NCBI GenBank assembly: GCA_003132025.1
Contig: PKWJ01000045.1
Location: forward strand, 32,011 to 68,854
Direction: 5' to 3'
Length of the DNA: 36,844 bases
DNA from: Gammaproteobacteria bacterium
Lineage (GTDB): Bacteria > Pseudomonadota > Gammaproteobacteria > Steroidobacterales > Steroidobacteraceae
The notes beneath the pieces were generated by a model. The model saw nothing but the letters and a program-made list of their open reading frames with translations. It did not search any database and was not told the DNA's origin. This document shows positions 16,501 through 25,434 of the stretch, piece by piece. Made by a program: the position numbers and the translations under genes. The stretch's first letter is position 1; each line of letters opens with the position of its first letter.

Positions 16501-16908
16501 GCGCGAAATGCGCGAGAGATATTCGGCAAATAAAGGCATCGCCTCCAGCGGCAGCAGATACGGCGCCAGCTCCGACAGTTCCGTGGCCTCGTACTGGAAC
16601 GGGATCGCCTCGGCGTACGGCTCCAGAAAGAAGTCGAACGGATTGAGCACCGCCATCTCGGCGACCAGGTCGACCTCGACGCGAAACTCGCGCGTGCGTT
16701 CCGGGAACACCAGGCGCGCCAGGTAGTTGGCCTGCGGATCCTGCTGCCAGTTGATGAAGTGCTGCGCCGGCTCGACCCGCATCGAATACGACAGGATGCG
16801 GGTGCGACAGTGCGGCGCCGGCCGCAGGCGCACCAGCTGCGCGCCCAGGTTGACCGGGCGGTCGTAGCGGTAATGGCTGAGGTGATTCAGCGCGACGTGG
16901 ATCGACAC
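13597..16908 (-). CDS. Transglutaminase - DUF2126 fusion protein
   Basis: The 1103-residue product has an N-terminal transglutaminase unit ([18 protein letters not shown], then Cys180 in [12 protein letters not shown] and His229 in [12 protein letters not shown]) and a large C-terminal DUF2126 region (for example [20 protein letters not shown] and [20 protein letters not shown]). DUF2126 is related to glutamine-synthetase-like amidoligases, so this may be a bond-forming enzyme tethered to a bond-cleaving one. The GTG at 16908 fits family N-termini. The frame stays open up to an ATG at 17139, giving a Cys-rich 77-residue extension that I reject. It is the first gene of a three-gene unit with the ATP-grasp/alpha-E and second transglutaminase genes. 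Confidence 0.92.
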   Translation of the reverse strand: [1103 protein letters not shown]

Positions 16909-17126
16909 GGGCTTTTCGGCTTCGCCTTTAGGGCTCCCGGAGCAGCAGCACTCAATGATGCCGCAATAATGGGGCGCACCGCACGAATGCCCATCACAGG
17001 TGCAGCCGGCGGGCCGCTGCCCGCAAACGGCGCAATCCCGACCTGGAATCGCCTGCCGTGCAGGCAAAAAGGCGTTGAAACCCCCAGAATAGGGGGAAAT
17101 TCTGCCGTTTACCGGAGTCAGCGTCG
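16909..17126. other. Divergent intergenic region with two small hairpins
   Basis: This gap separates the divergent DUF2126 and S9 peptidase genes and should hold both promoters. I see no clear sigma-70 pair. Two hairpins stand out: GCCTGC-cgt-GCAGGC at 17051-17065 and CCCCC-agaata-GGGGG at 17081-17096, the latter about 30 bp before the peptidase start. They might affect translation or bind a regulator. No T-run follows them on either strand, except a TTTTT that precedes the first on the minus strand. Confidence 0.4.
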
Positions 17127-19307
17127 ATGAGGATTTCAATGTTTGGGATCACCGCGGGTTGCGCGCTGATCTCAGCGACCGCCCTGGCACAGTGGCGCTA
17201 CCCGGCGCCGCCGACCTCTGACGCCTCGGATGTGTGGTACGGCACGCGCTATCAGGATCCTTATCGGCCGCTCGAGAATCTGAAGGACCCGAAGATCGCC
17301 GCCTGGTTCAAGGCCGAGGCGCGGCTCACCGATAGCACGATTGCGAAGATCCCGGGGCGCGACGCGCTGGTGCGCGAGTGGCTGTCGATGGACAAACGTA
17401 CGCCGCCCCGCTATCAGGGGTTCAGGTTCGAAGGTGGCCGCCTGTTCTACCGCAAGACGCTCGGCGGGGAAAATGTCGGCAAACTGTACGTGCGCGAGGG
17501 CTGGGCAGGCAGCGAGCGATTGCTGTTCGATCCCACAACCTACAAGAAGGGCGCCTCCACCACCGTATCGCTGTTCGAACCGTCTTTCGATGGCCAATAC
17601 GTAGTGCTCGGACTTGCGGCGCACGGCGGGGAGTGGTCCGAGCTTCGCGTCCTCAAGGTCGAGGACGGACAGCTGCTGCCGGATTCGATTTACCCGGCTG
17701 CCTGGTGGGGCGTGCACTGGCTGCCCAACAGCCGGGCGTTCTTCTACAACGGCAGCGACGTTACCGACATCAAGAGCCTGGACATCGAGACCAACCGCGA
17801 AGCCCGGCTGCACACGCTCGCGACGCCGGTCACTCAGGATCGCGACCTGCTCAGCACCGCCTCGACTCCCGAGCTTGGCATCGAGGCCAAGGAAATCCCA
17901 TCGGCGATAGTCGCGGAGTCCGCGCCCGAACGCCTCATCGGCTCGCTCGAGACGGTGCAACGGGAAAACCGATTACTCATTGCCTCGGTATCCGATGTGG
18001 ACCAGGGGCATATCCACTGGAAACCGCTTGCGCAGCGCGCCGACAAACTCGTGCGCGGCTTCGCGATCACGCCTGAATGGCTCTATTCGATCACCTCGGC
18101 CGATGCGCCGCATTACAAGATCGTGCGTTCGCGACTCGACTCCCCGGACTGGGCGCAGGCTGAGACTGCAATTCCGGAGGCGGCGGATTCGGTCGATTCG
18201 ATGACCCAAAGCAAGGACTACCTGCTCGTGGCATATACCGACGGCATCAATGGCCGGCTGGTCCGCCACGCTTTGGCCACGGGCACCAGCTCGGAGGTGA
18301 CCTTGCCGCTCAAGGGCACTGTCAGGGCGACCTGCCCGGATGCCCATAGCAATCGCTGCCTGGTCATGATCAGCAGCTGGCTGCAGCCACTGACGGTGTA
18401 CGAGGTTGATGCCGCGACCGGCGAGGTTCGTAACAGCGTGTTCACTACCGAGGTCCGCTACCCTGAGATCGCGGACCTCGTGGTCGAGGAGGTCGAGGTA
18501 CCGGGCTACGACGGCACGATGATTCCGTTGTCGATCATCCACCGCAAGGACATCAAGCTCGACGGCTCCAGTCCCTGCATTATGGAGGGCTATGGTGCCT
18601 ACGGCAGCAGCTGGAACCCTGCGTTCAGCCCGCTCTATTCGGTCGCCAGCCGCGGAGTGGTGGTCGCGTACGCTCATGTGCGCGGTGGCAGTGAGAAGGG
18701 CGAAGCCTGGTATCGCGCAGGCTACAAGACCACAAAACCCAATACCTGGAAGGACTTCATCTCGGCCGCCGAATACCTGATCGCCAGGGGCTACACCAGT
18801 TCCGAACGTATGACGGGGCGCGGTACCAGCGCCGGCGGTATTCTCATCACTCGCGCGGTGACCGAGCGGCCGGATCTGTTCGCGGCCGCCGTTGTCAATG
18901 TTGGGGTTGGCAACGCGATGCGGGTCGAGTTCTCGCCCAACGGCCCGGTCAACACGCCCGAGTTCGGAACGGTAAAGGATCCCACGGAAGCGCACGCCCT
19001 GTATGAGATGGACGGCCTTCAGCATGTCATGCCCGGGGTCCGCTACCCGGCCGTCCTCGGCGTTGGCGGATGGAACGACCCGCGCGTGCCGCCCTGGGAG
19101 CCGGGCAAGTTCGTCGCGGCCATCCAGCAGGCGTCCACGTCCGGTCGCCCTGCGCTCATGCTGGTGAACTACGACAACGGGCATTTCACCGAGGAGAAGT
19201 CCGTGACGTATCGCAACTTCGCCAACCAGTTCGCTTTCGCGCTCTGGCAAGCCGGAGTGAAGGACTATCAGCCCAAGCCCGACCAGGGCACCAGGAAAAA
19301 GTCCTGA
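17127..19307 (+). CDS. Secreted prolyl oligopeptidase family (S9A-like) serine peptidase
   Basis: This 726-residue protein has a signal peptide (MRISMFGITAGCALISATALA, cleavage before QW), so it should act in the periplasm or outside. Residues about 70-430 are the beta-propeller region. The C-terminal alpha/beta hydrolase domain has the nucleophile Ser568 in GRGTSAGGIL, Asp651 in GGWNDPRVPP and His686 in NGHFTEE, a complete S9 triad. S9A enzymes cleave short peptides, often after Pro; specificity here is not determined. An in-frame ATG at 17139 is an alternative start but would shorten the signal peptide. The gene is alone on its strand, between the divergent DUF2126 gene and the minus-strand small RNA. 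Confidence 0.92.
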   Translation: MRISMFGITAGCALISATALAQWRYPAPPTSDASDVWYGTRYQDPYRPLENLKDPKIAAWFKAEARLTDSTIAKIPGRDALVREWLSMDKRTPPRYQGFRFEGGRLFYRKTLGGENVGKLYVREGWAGSERLLFDPTTYKKGASTTVSLFEPSFDGQYVVLGLAAHGGEWSELRVLKVEDGQLLPDSIYPAAWWGVHWLPNSRAFFYNGSDVTDIKSLDIETNREARLHTLATPVTQDRDLLSTASTPELGIEAKEIPSAIVAESAPERLIGSLETVQRENRLLIASVSDVDQGHIHWKPLAQRADKLVRGFAITPEWLYSITSADAPHYKIVRSRLDSPDWAQAETAIPEAADSVDSMTQSKDYLLVAYTDGINGRLVRHALATGTSSEVTLPLKGTVRATCPDAHSNRCLVMISSWLQPLTVYEVDAATGEVRNSVFTTEVRYPEIADLVVEEVEVPGYDGTMIPLSIIHRKDIKLDGSSPCIMEGYGAYGSSWNPAFSPLYSVASRGVVVAYAHVRGGSEKGEAWYRAGYKTTKPNTWKDFISAAEYLIARGYTSSERMTGRGTSAGGILITRAVTERPDLFAAAVVNVGVGNAMRVEFSPNGPVNTPEFGTVKDPTEAHALYEMDGLQHVMPGVRYPAVLGVGGWNDPRVPPWEPGKFVAAIQQASTSGRPALMLVNYDNGHFTEEKSVTYRNFANQFAFALWQAGVKDYQPKPDQGTRKKS

Positions 19308-19337
19308 GGCATCACTGGGCCGCGGCCAGCGAACGCC

Positions 19338-19362
19338 AAAAAAAAGCCCCGCATAGCGGGGC
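19338..19362 (-). terminator. Intrinsic terminator of the small RNA
   Basis: On the minus strand a 7-bp GC stem (GCCCCGC-tat-GCGGGGC, 19362-19346) is followed by eight T residues (19345-19338). It is a textbook Rho-independent terminator for minus-strand transcription. groEL already has its own terminator 279 bp upstream, so this one must serve another transcript. There is no T-run on the plus strand, so it does not terminate the S9 peptidase gene. Confidence 0.9.
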
Positions 19363-19441
19363 CTTGAGGTATTGCGCGAAACGGGGGGGGTCTTGTTTCG
19401 CGACTTTGCGGGCTTGATGGACTGGCGTCCACCTCACCCTG
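19338..19441 (-). ncRNA. Candidate structured small RNA with C-rich loop
   Basis: About 104 nt, with its own promoter and terminator, and no open frame with a start signal that I can support. The predicted fold, 5' to 3', is: closing stem P1, UGAGGU (19436-19431) with ACCUCA (19370-19365); hairpin P2, UGGAC-gcca-GUCCA (19431-19418); hairpin P3, a perfect 8-bp CGCGAAAC/GUUUCGCG stem (19402-19395 and 19382-19375) with loop AAGACCCCCCCC; then the terminator. The eight exposed C residues could pair with G-rich Shine-Dalgarno sequences, as known for C-rich-loop small RNAs such as Xanthomonas sX13. The sequence is not one I recognise. The transcription start is inferred from the promoter. Confidence 0.75.
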
Positions 19442-19447
19442 AAAACC

Positions 19448-19475
19448 ACTATACTCCGGAATTTTCGTTTGTAAA
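19448..19475 (-). promoter_or_regulatory. Sigma-70 promoter for the small RNA
   Basis: The minus strand reads TTTACA (19475-19470), a 16-nt spacer, then TATAGT (19453-19448). This is a good sigma-70 match in a locally AT-rich stretch. Transcription would start near 19441. It lies 165 bp downstream of the groEL terminator, so the small RNA is an independent unit. Confidence 0.75.
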
Positions 19476-19640
19476 GTGAACCATTCGTTACATATACATT
19501 ACCCGAAAATCATCTGGTTACAGCCCAGGTTCAGCGCCGGTTCAGCTCCCAACGCCGTGGAAGGCCCTCGAAGGGGGCGCCGCCGTCGGCTCACCCGCCG
19601 TCGCCCGCCCTGGCCGGCCGCAAGTGCGCGCCGCCAAACG

Positions 19641-19670
19641 AAAAGGCCGGAAGTCTCCTTCCGGCCTTTT
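19641..19670. terminator. groEL terminator (bidirectional)
   Basis: A perfect 13-bp inverted repeat, AAAAGGCCGGAAG (19641-19653) and its complement (19658-19670), around a TCTC loop. Both strands end the stem in TTTT, so it can stop transcription from either side. It lies 47 bp after the groEL stop codon and is the natural end of the groESL operon. Confidence 0.9.
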
Positions 19671-19717
19671 CCGGTCGTTCCGACCGTCGAAGATGAACTA
19701 ACGGTAACGCGGTCGCG

Positions 19718-21675
<1,958 letters not shown>

Positions 21676-21753
21676 GGTTTCCTCCATTAATTAAGTTAAA
21701 TCGAGCTGGTTGACGCGCTGGCGGCCTACCCGGCCGCCGGCACCGGTCGAGTG

Positions 21754-21780
21754 TTAGCACTCTCCCTGGTTGAGTGCTAA
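21754..21780. promoter_or_regulatory. CIRCE operator (HrcA binding site)
   Basis: TTAGCACTC (21754-21762), a 9-nt spacer, GAGTGCTAA (21772-21780): an exact match to the CIRCE consensus. HrcA binds this inverted repeat and represses groESL; heat stress relieves it. It abuts the -10 hexamer and covers the expected transcription start, so it can block RNA polymerase directly. Confidence 0.97.
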
Positions 21781-21807
21781 TCATAGCGCCAAACATTGGA
21801 GTTTCAA
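21780..21807 (-). promoter_or_regulatory. groESL promoter
   Basis: The minus strand has TTGAAA (21807-21802), a 16-nt spacer and TATGAT (21785-21780), a good sigma-70 promoter. The predicted start near 21773 falls within CIRCE. I see no convincing sigma-32 heat-shock promoter here, so HrcA release may be the main heat control. Confidence 0.8.
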
Positions 21808-21989
21808 CCCCCAAGGCGTAAAGATTGGCCTGTCCGGACGGCTGCGCGCGGCGCGCCGGGTGCCAAGTGCTTGATCGGTAAGGCCGCCGCTGCCACGCTT
21901 AGCTTGCGCGGACTGTGCCTCACCGCACCTCCCCGCCGCCCTGCGGTCTGAGACAATTGCATGCTTTGCCATCAATGCGGGAACTGGTT

Positions 21990-23951
21990 ATGAAGCGGGT
22001 CGAGACAGGCGCCGGGCGCGCCACCACTTTCGCATTGGTGAGCCTCGCGGCCATGAGCACCCTGCTGCTTGTGGCCCACGACGGTCGCGCGGCGAGCAGC
22101 GCCGATGTCGATGCGGTCGTGAGCCAGACTCACGCGGCGAAGTCCGGTGATGATTTCCTGCCACCCGAGCAGGCCTTTATCTTCAGTGCCAGCGCCGACA
22201 GTCCCGAGCGCGTGCGCCTGGACTGGGTCATCGCCCCCGGCTACTACCTGTACCGCGACCGCATCAAGGTGAGCGGCGAGGCCGCGACGCTGAGCGTCGG
22301 CGCGCCAGAGTTTCCGCAAGGCCAGGTCAAAAACGACGAGTATTTCGGCAAGCAGGTGGTCTATCACAATGAGCTCGTCGTCGCGCTGCCGCTGAAACGC
22401 AGTGCTGGCGGCGGCCCACTGAGCCTGCCGTTGACGGTCACCTATCAGGGCTGCGCCGAGGCCGGTCTTTGCTACCCACCTGTCACTCATACCGTGTCGG
22501 TCCTGCTGCCGTCGACTTCCGGCCCCAGCGCCGGCACTGGTCCGGGCGCGACCGCGGCGCCCGCCGCGAACGCGGCGAGCGGCGCGCACGCCGGGGCTTA
22601 CGTCTCCGAGCAGGATCGGCTGGCGGCGCTGCTTCGATCGGGCAGCCTGGCGGCGGTATTGCTGCAATTCTTCGTCGGCGGACTGCTGCTGGCATTCACG
22701 CCGTGCGTGCTGCCGATGGTGCCGATTCTCTCCGGCCTGATCGTCGGTCAGGGCAAGAGCGTCACTACCGCGCGCGCATTTTCGCTGTCACTGACCTACG
22801 TGCTCGGCATGGCGGTCACCTACACCATCACCGGTGCGCTGTTCGCCGCCGCCGGCAAGCAGGTGCAGGCGGTGTTCCAGCAGCCGTGGATCATCATGCT
22901 GTTCGCAGCGCTGTTCGTCGCCATGGCGCTGTCGATGTTCGGCCTGTTTACACTGCAGATGCCCGGCTTCATTCAGACCCGGGTCGCCCAGTTGAGCAAC
23001 CGCCAGCGTGGCGGCAGCTTCGGCGGCGTGGCGGTCATGGGCATGCTGTCGGCGTTGATCGTCACCACCTGCGTCGGACCGGTGCTGGTTGCGGCGCTGA
23101 TCGTCATCGGCCAGACCGGCGATGTGCTGCGCGGCGCCGCGGCGCTGTTCGCGATGAGTCTTGGCATGGGGGTACCGCTGCTGATCGTCGGCAGTTCGGC
23201 CGGGCGCTGGATGCCGCGCGCCGGCGCCTGGATGGACAGCGTCAAGCGGCTGTTCGGTGCGCTGATGCTGGCACTGGCGGCATGGATGCTCGGGCGCATC
23301 GTACCGGCGCGCTGGACGCTGCTGCTGTTTGCCGTGCCGGCCATCGCCGCCGCCATCGTGTTGTGGGGTTTCGTGCCGATCGCGCATGCGCGCCGCGCCA
23401 TCCGGGACGGCGGCGACCGCACCGCAAGTCAGCGTGCGCCCGGCGCCAGTCCGGCGCTGTGGGCGGCGCGCAGCGCGGCGCTGCTGGTGGCGGTGTACGC
23501 GCTGGCACTGCTGCTGGGAGCGGCGCGCGGCGGCGAGGACCTGCTGCATCCGCTGGCGAGCCGGTCCGCGCCAGTGGACGAACCGGCGTTCACCAGCATC
23601 AGTTCCGTGGCCGACCTGCAACGGGAAGTGCGGGCCGCGACCGCCGCGCATCAGGCGGTGATGCTGGATTTCTATGCCGACTGGTGCACCTCCTGCAAGG
23701 AGATGCAGCGCTACACCTTCACCGATCCGGGGGTGCGCGATGCGCTCAAGTCGGTGCGGCTGCTGCGCGCCGATGTGACGGCCAACAGCGCCGACGATCA
23801 GGCGCTGCTGCATCAGTTCCAGATTTATGGCCCACCGACCATCGCCATCTACGATGCACTCGGACACGAGCACCAGGAGTACCGCGTGGTCGGCTATATG
23901 AAGGCTCCGGAGTTTGCCGCGCTGCTGCACCTGGCCCTGGCGAGCGGCTGA
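21990..23951 (+). CDS. dsbD: Thiol:disulfide interchange protein DsbD
   Basis: DsbD carries electrons from cytosolic thioredoxin through the inner membrane to periplasmic DsbC, DsbG and cytochrome maturation proteins. The 653-residue protein has all three domains. After a signal peptide comes the N-terminal periplasmic domain with Cys155 and Cys161 in QGCAEAGLCYPP. The eight-helix membrane domain has Cys239 in FTPCVLPMVPIL and Cys361 in TTCVGPVLVAAL. The C-terminal thioredoxin domain has Cys566/Cys569 in YADWCTSCKEM. The start at 21990 is chosen for the GCGGGA site upstream; ATG 21975 is in frame. Its partner may be the TlpA-like gene 36 bp downstream. Confidence 0.96.
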   Translation: MKRVETGAGRATTFALVSLAAMSTLLLVAHDGRAASSADVDAVVSQTHAAKSGDDFLPPEQAFIFSASADSPERVRLDWVIAPGYYLYRDRIKVSGEAATLSVGAPEFPQGQVKNDEYFGKQVVYHNELVVALPLKRSAGGGPLSLPLTVTYQGCAEAGLCYPPVTHTVSVLLPSTSGPSAGTGPGATAAPAANAASGAHAGAYVSEQDRLAALLRSGSLAAVLLQFFVGGLLLAFTPCVLPMVPILSGLIVGQGKSVTTARAFSLSLTYVLGMAVTYTITGALFAAAGKQVQAVFQQPWIIMLFAALFVAMALSMFGLFTLQMPGFIQTRVAQLSNRQRGGSFGGVAVMGMLSALIVTTCVGPVLVAALIVIGQTGDVLRGAAALFAMSLGMGVPLLIVGSSAGRWMPRAGAWMDSVKRLFGALMLALAAWMLGRIVPARWTLLLFAVPAIAAAIVLWGFVPIAHARRAIRDGGDRTASQRAPGASPALWAARSAALLVAVYALALLLGAARGGEDLLHPLASRSAPVDEPAFTSISSVADLQREVRAATAAHQAVMLDFYADWCTSCKEMQRYTFTDPGVRDALKSVRLLRADVTANSADDQALLHQFQIYGPPTIAIYDALGHEHQEYRVVGYMKAPEFAALLHLALASG

Positions 23952-23987
23952 CGCCGCTGCGTCCGCCGCGTTCGAGCCGGAACCTTG

Positions 23988-24737
23988 ATGCCGCCAGCCT
24001 CGCGCATACTGGTGATGGTGCTGGTCGCCCTGGCCGGCGTCCTGGCCGGGTTCCTGTCGTATCGAAACGCGCGAGCGCCAGCCTCGATCGTCGCCCTCGC
24101 ACCGCCCGCGGCGCGCGCGGTGCCCGCAGCGCCGGCGACCGCTGACAACCCCTCAGGCCTTGCGGGTACCGACGGCAGCACGGCGCCGCCACCTCAGGGC
24201 CCCCCGGCCCGACCGATTCCGGACACGGTACCGGACGTGAAAATGCCGGACCTCAGCGGGCAGCAAAAGTCGCTGCGGGATTTCCTCGGCCATCCTCTGA
24301 TCATCAATTTCTGGGCCACCTGGTGTGCGCCCTGCCGGCGCGAGATTCCGCTGCTGCAGCAGCTGCGCCGTGCTTACCAGGGCGACGGCCTTACAGTGGT
24401 CGGCATCGCGGTCGACTTTCGTACCGCAGTGGCCGACTACGTGCGCCGCCAGGCGATCGACTATCCGCTGCTGATCGGCGAGGACTCGGGCCTGGCCGCG
24501 GCCGAGCAATTCGGCATGCAGACGGTGCTGCCGTTCTCCGTGTTCGCCGATGCCCAGGGTCACATCGTGGCGCTCAAGATTGGCGAGCTGCATCGGGATG
24601 AGGCCGACTATATTCTCGGCACCATGCGCTCACTGGCTGCCGGAACCCTGACCCTGCAGGAAGCGCACGCGGGCATTGCCCAGCGGCTTCGAGAGCTGGC
24701 CGCCGAACGCGCCAGAGCCGGCGTGAAGGAATCCTAG
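23988..24737 (+). CDS. TlpA/ResA-like thioredoxin, membrane-anchored
   Basis: The 249-residue protein has an N-terminal membrane helix (ILVMVLVALAGVLAGFLSY), then an Ala/Pro-rich linker of about 50 residues, then a TlpA-type thioredoxin domain with WATWCAPCRREIPLLQQL. The redox cysteines are Cys113 and Cys116. The cis-Pro region is QTVLPFSVFADAQG, where TVLPF carries the proline. Such proteins are periplasmic reductants, for example in cytochrome c maturation, and are recharged by DsbD or CcdA. Position directly after dsbD supports that. A TTG at 23985 is in frame, but ATG 23988 is preferred. In many relatives aroQ sits between dsbD and accB; it is not here. Confidence 0.9.
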   Translation: MPPASRILVMVLVALAGVLAGFLSYRNARAPASIVALAPPAARAVPAAPATADNPSGLAGTDGSTAPPPQGPPARPIPDTVPDVKMPDLSGQQKSLRDFLGHPLIINFWATWCAPCRREIPLLQQLRRAYQGDGLTVVGIAVDFRTAVADYVRRQAIDYPLLIGEDSGLAAAEQFGMQTVLPFSVFADAQGHIVALKIGELHRDEADYILGTMRSLAAGTLTLQEAHAGIAQRLRELAAERARAGVKES

Positions 24738-24899
24738 TTCCGGCACGATCCCTGCATGATCGCGTTAATTTTGGCAAAGATTAGGCAAATTGCCCGAAAT
24801 TAGGTAGATTCTCGCGCCACCGGGGGAGTTGTGCGCGCCGGGGGGTTGCGCACGCCGGGGGCGACGCGCGGCGACGTCTACAGGATCGGGAGCTCATCG

Positions 24900-25391
24900 A
24901 TGGATATACGAAAAATTAAAAAAATGATCGAGCTGCTCGAGGAGTCGGGCATCGCCGAGATCGAGATCAAAGAAGGTGAGGAAACGCTGCGCATCGCGCG
25001 CGTGCTGCCCGGCCAACCGACCACGACCTACATGGCCGCGCCGGTGCAGCAGCAGCCGTTGATTGCCGCCGCGCCGCCGCCGCCAGCCGCGGTTGAGGCA
25101 GCAGCACCGGCCGAGGCGCCGGCCAAGTCCGGCGGTCCGTTGCGGGCCGGGGTCGGCGAGCACATCGTTACCGCGCCCATGGTCGGCACCTATTATTCGG
25201 CCCCGACACCGGGCGCCAAGCTGTTCGTCGAGCTCGGCGATGTGGTCGAGGTGGGCCAGGTGCTGTGCATCATCGAGGCCATGAAGATGATGAACCAGAT
25301 CGAGTCGGAGAAGGCCGGCAAGGTCAAGGCCATCATGGTCAAGAATGGCGAGCCGGTCGAGTTCGGTCAGCCGCTGTTCATCATCCAGTAA
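24900..25391 (+). CDS. accB: Acetyl-CoA carboxylase biotin carboxyl carrier protein
   Basis: AccB carries the biotin that takes CO2 from biotin carboxylase (AccC) to carboxyltransferase in malonyl-CoA synthesis. The 163-residue product starts [21 protein letters not shown] Pro/Ala-rich linker (residues about 45-75) leads to the biotinyl domain, with the biotin lysine Lys129 in the canonical EAMKMMNQI motif. The ATG at 24900 has a GGGAG site upstream; the earlier in-frame start gives an unsupported extension. The 162-bp gap before it is AT-rich around 24770-24810 and should hold the accBC promoter, but I cannot assign hexamers. It holds a short GGCAAATTGCC palindrome. Confidence 0.97.
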   Translation: MDIRKIKKMIELLEESGIAEIEIKEGEETLRIARVLPGQPTTTYMAAPVQQQPLIAAAPPPPAAVEAAAPAEAPAKSGGPLRAGVGEHIVTAPMVGTYYSAPTPGAKLFVELGDVVEVGQVLCIIEAMKMMNQIESEKAGKVKAIMVKNGEPVEFGQPLFIIQ

Positions 25392-25434
25392 GCACAATGC
25401 GCTGACGAGCCCCCGCCGAAGAACAACCACGCCG

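Noticed and set aside
19308..19717. A terminator hairpin at 19346-19362 as the end of the groEL operon
   Set aside because: A stronger perfect 13-bp terminator at 19641-19670 comes first, and a promoter lies between the two. The distal hairpin therefore belongs to a separate transcript.
24738..24899. A defined promoter for accB
   Set aside because: The region is AT-rich with several TTGGCA/TTAGGC-like words, but no pair has acceptable spacing to a -10 hexamer, so I did not list one.
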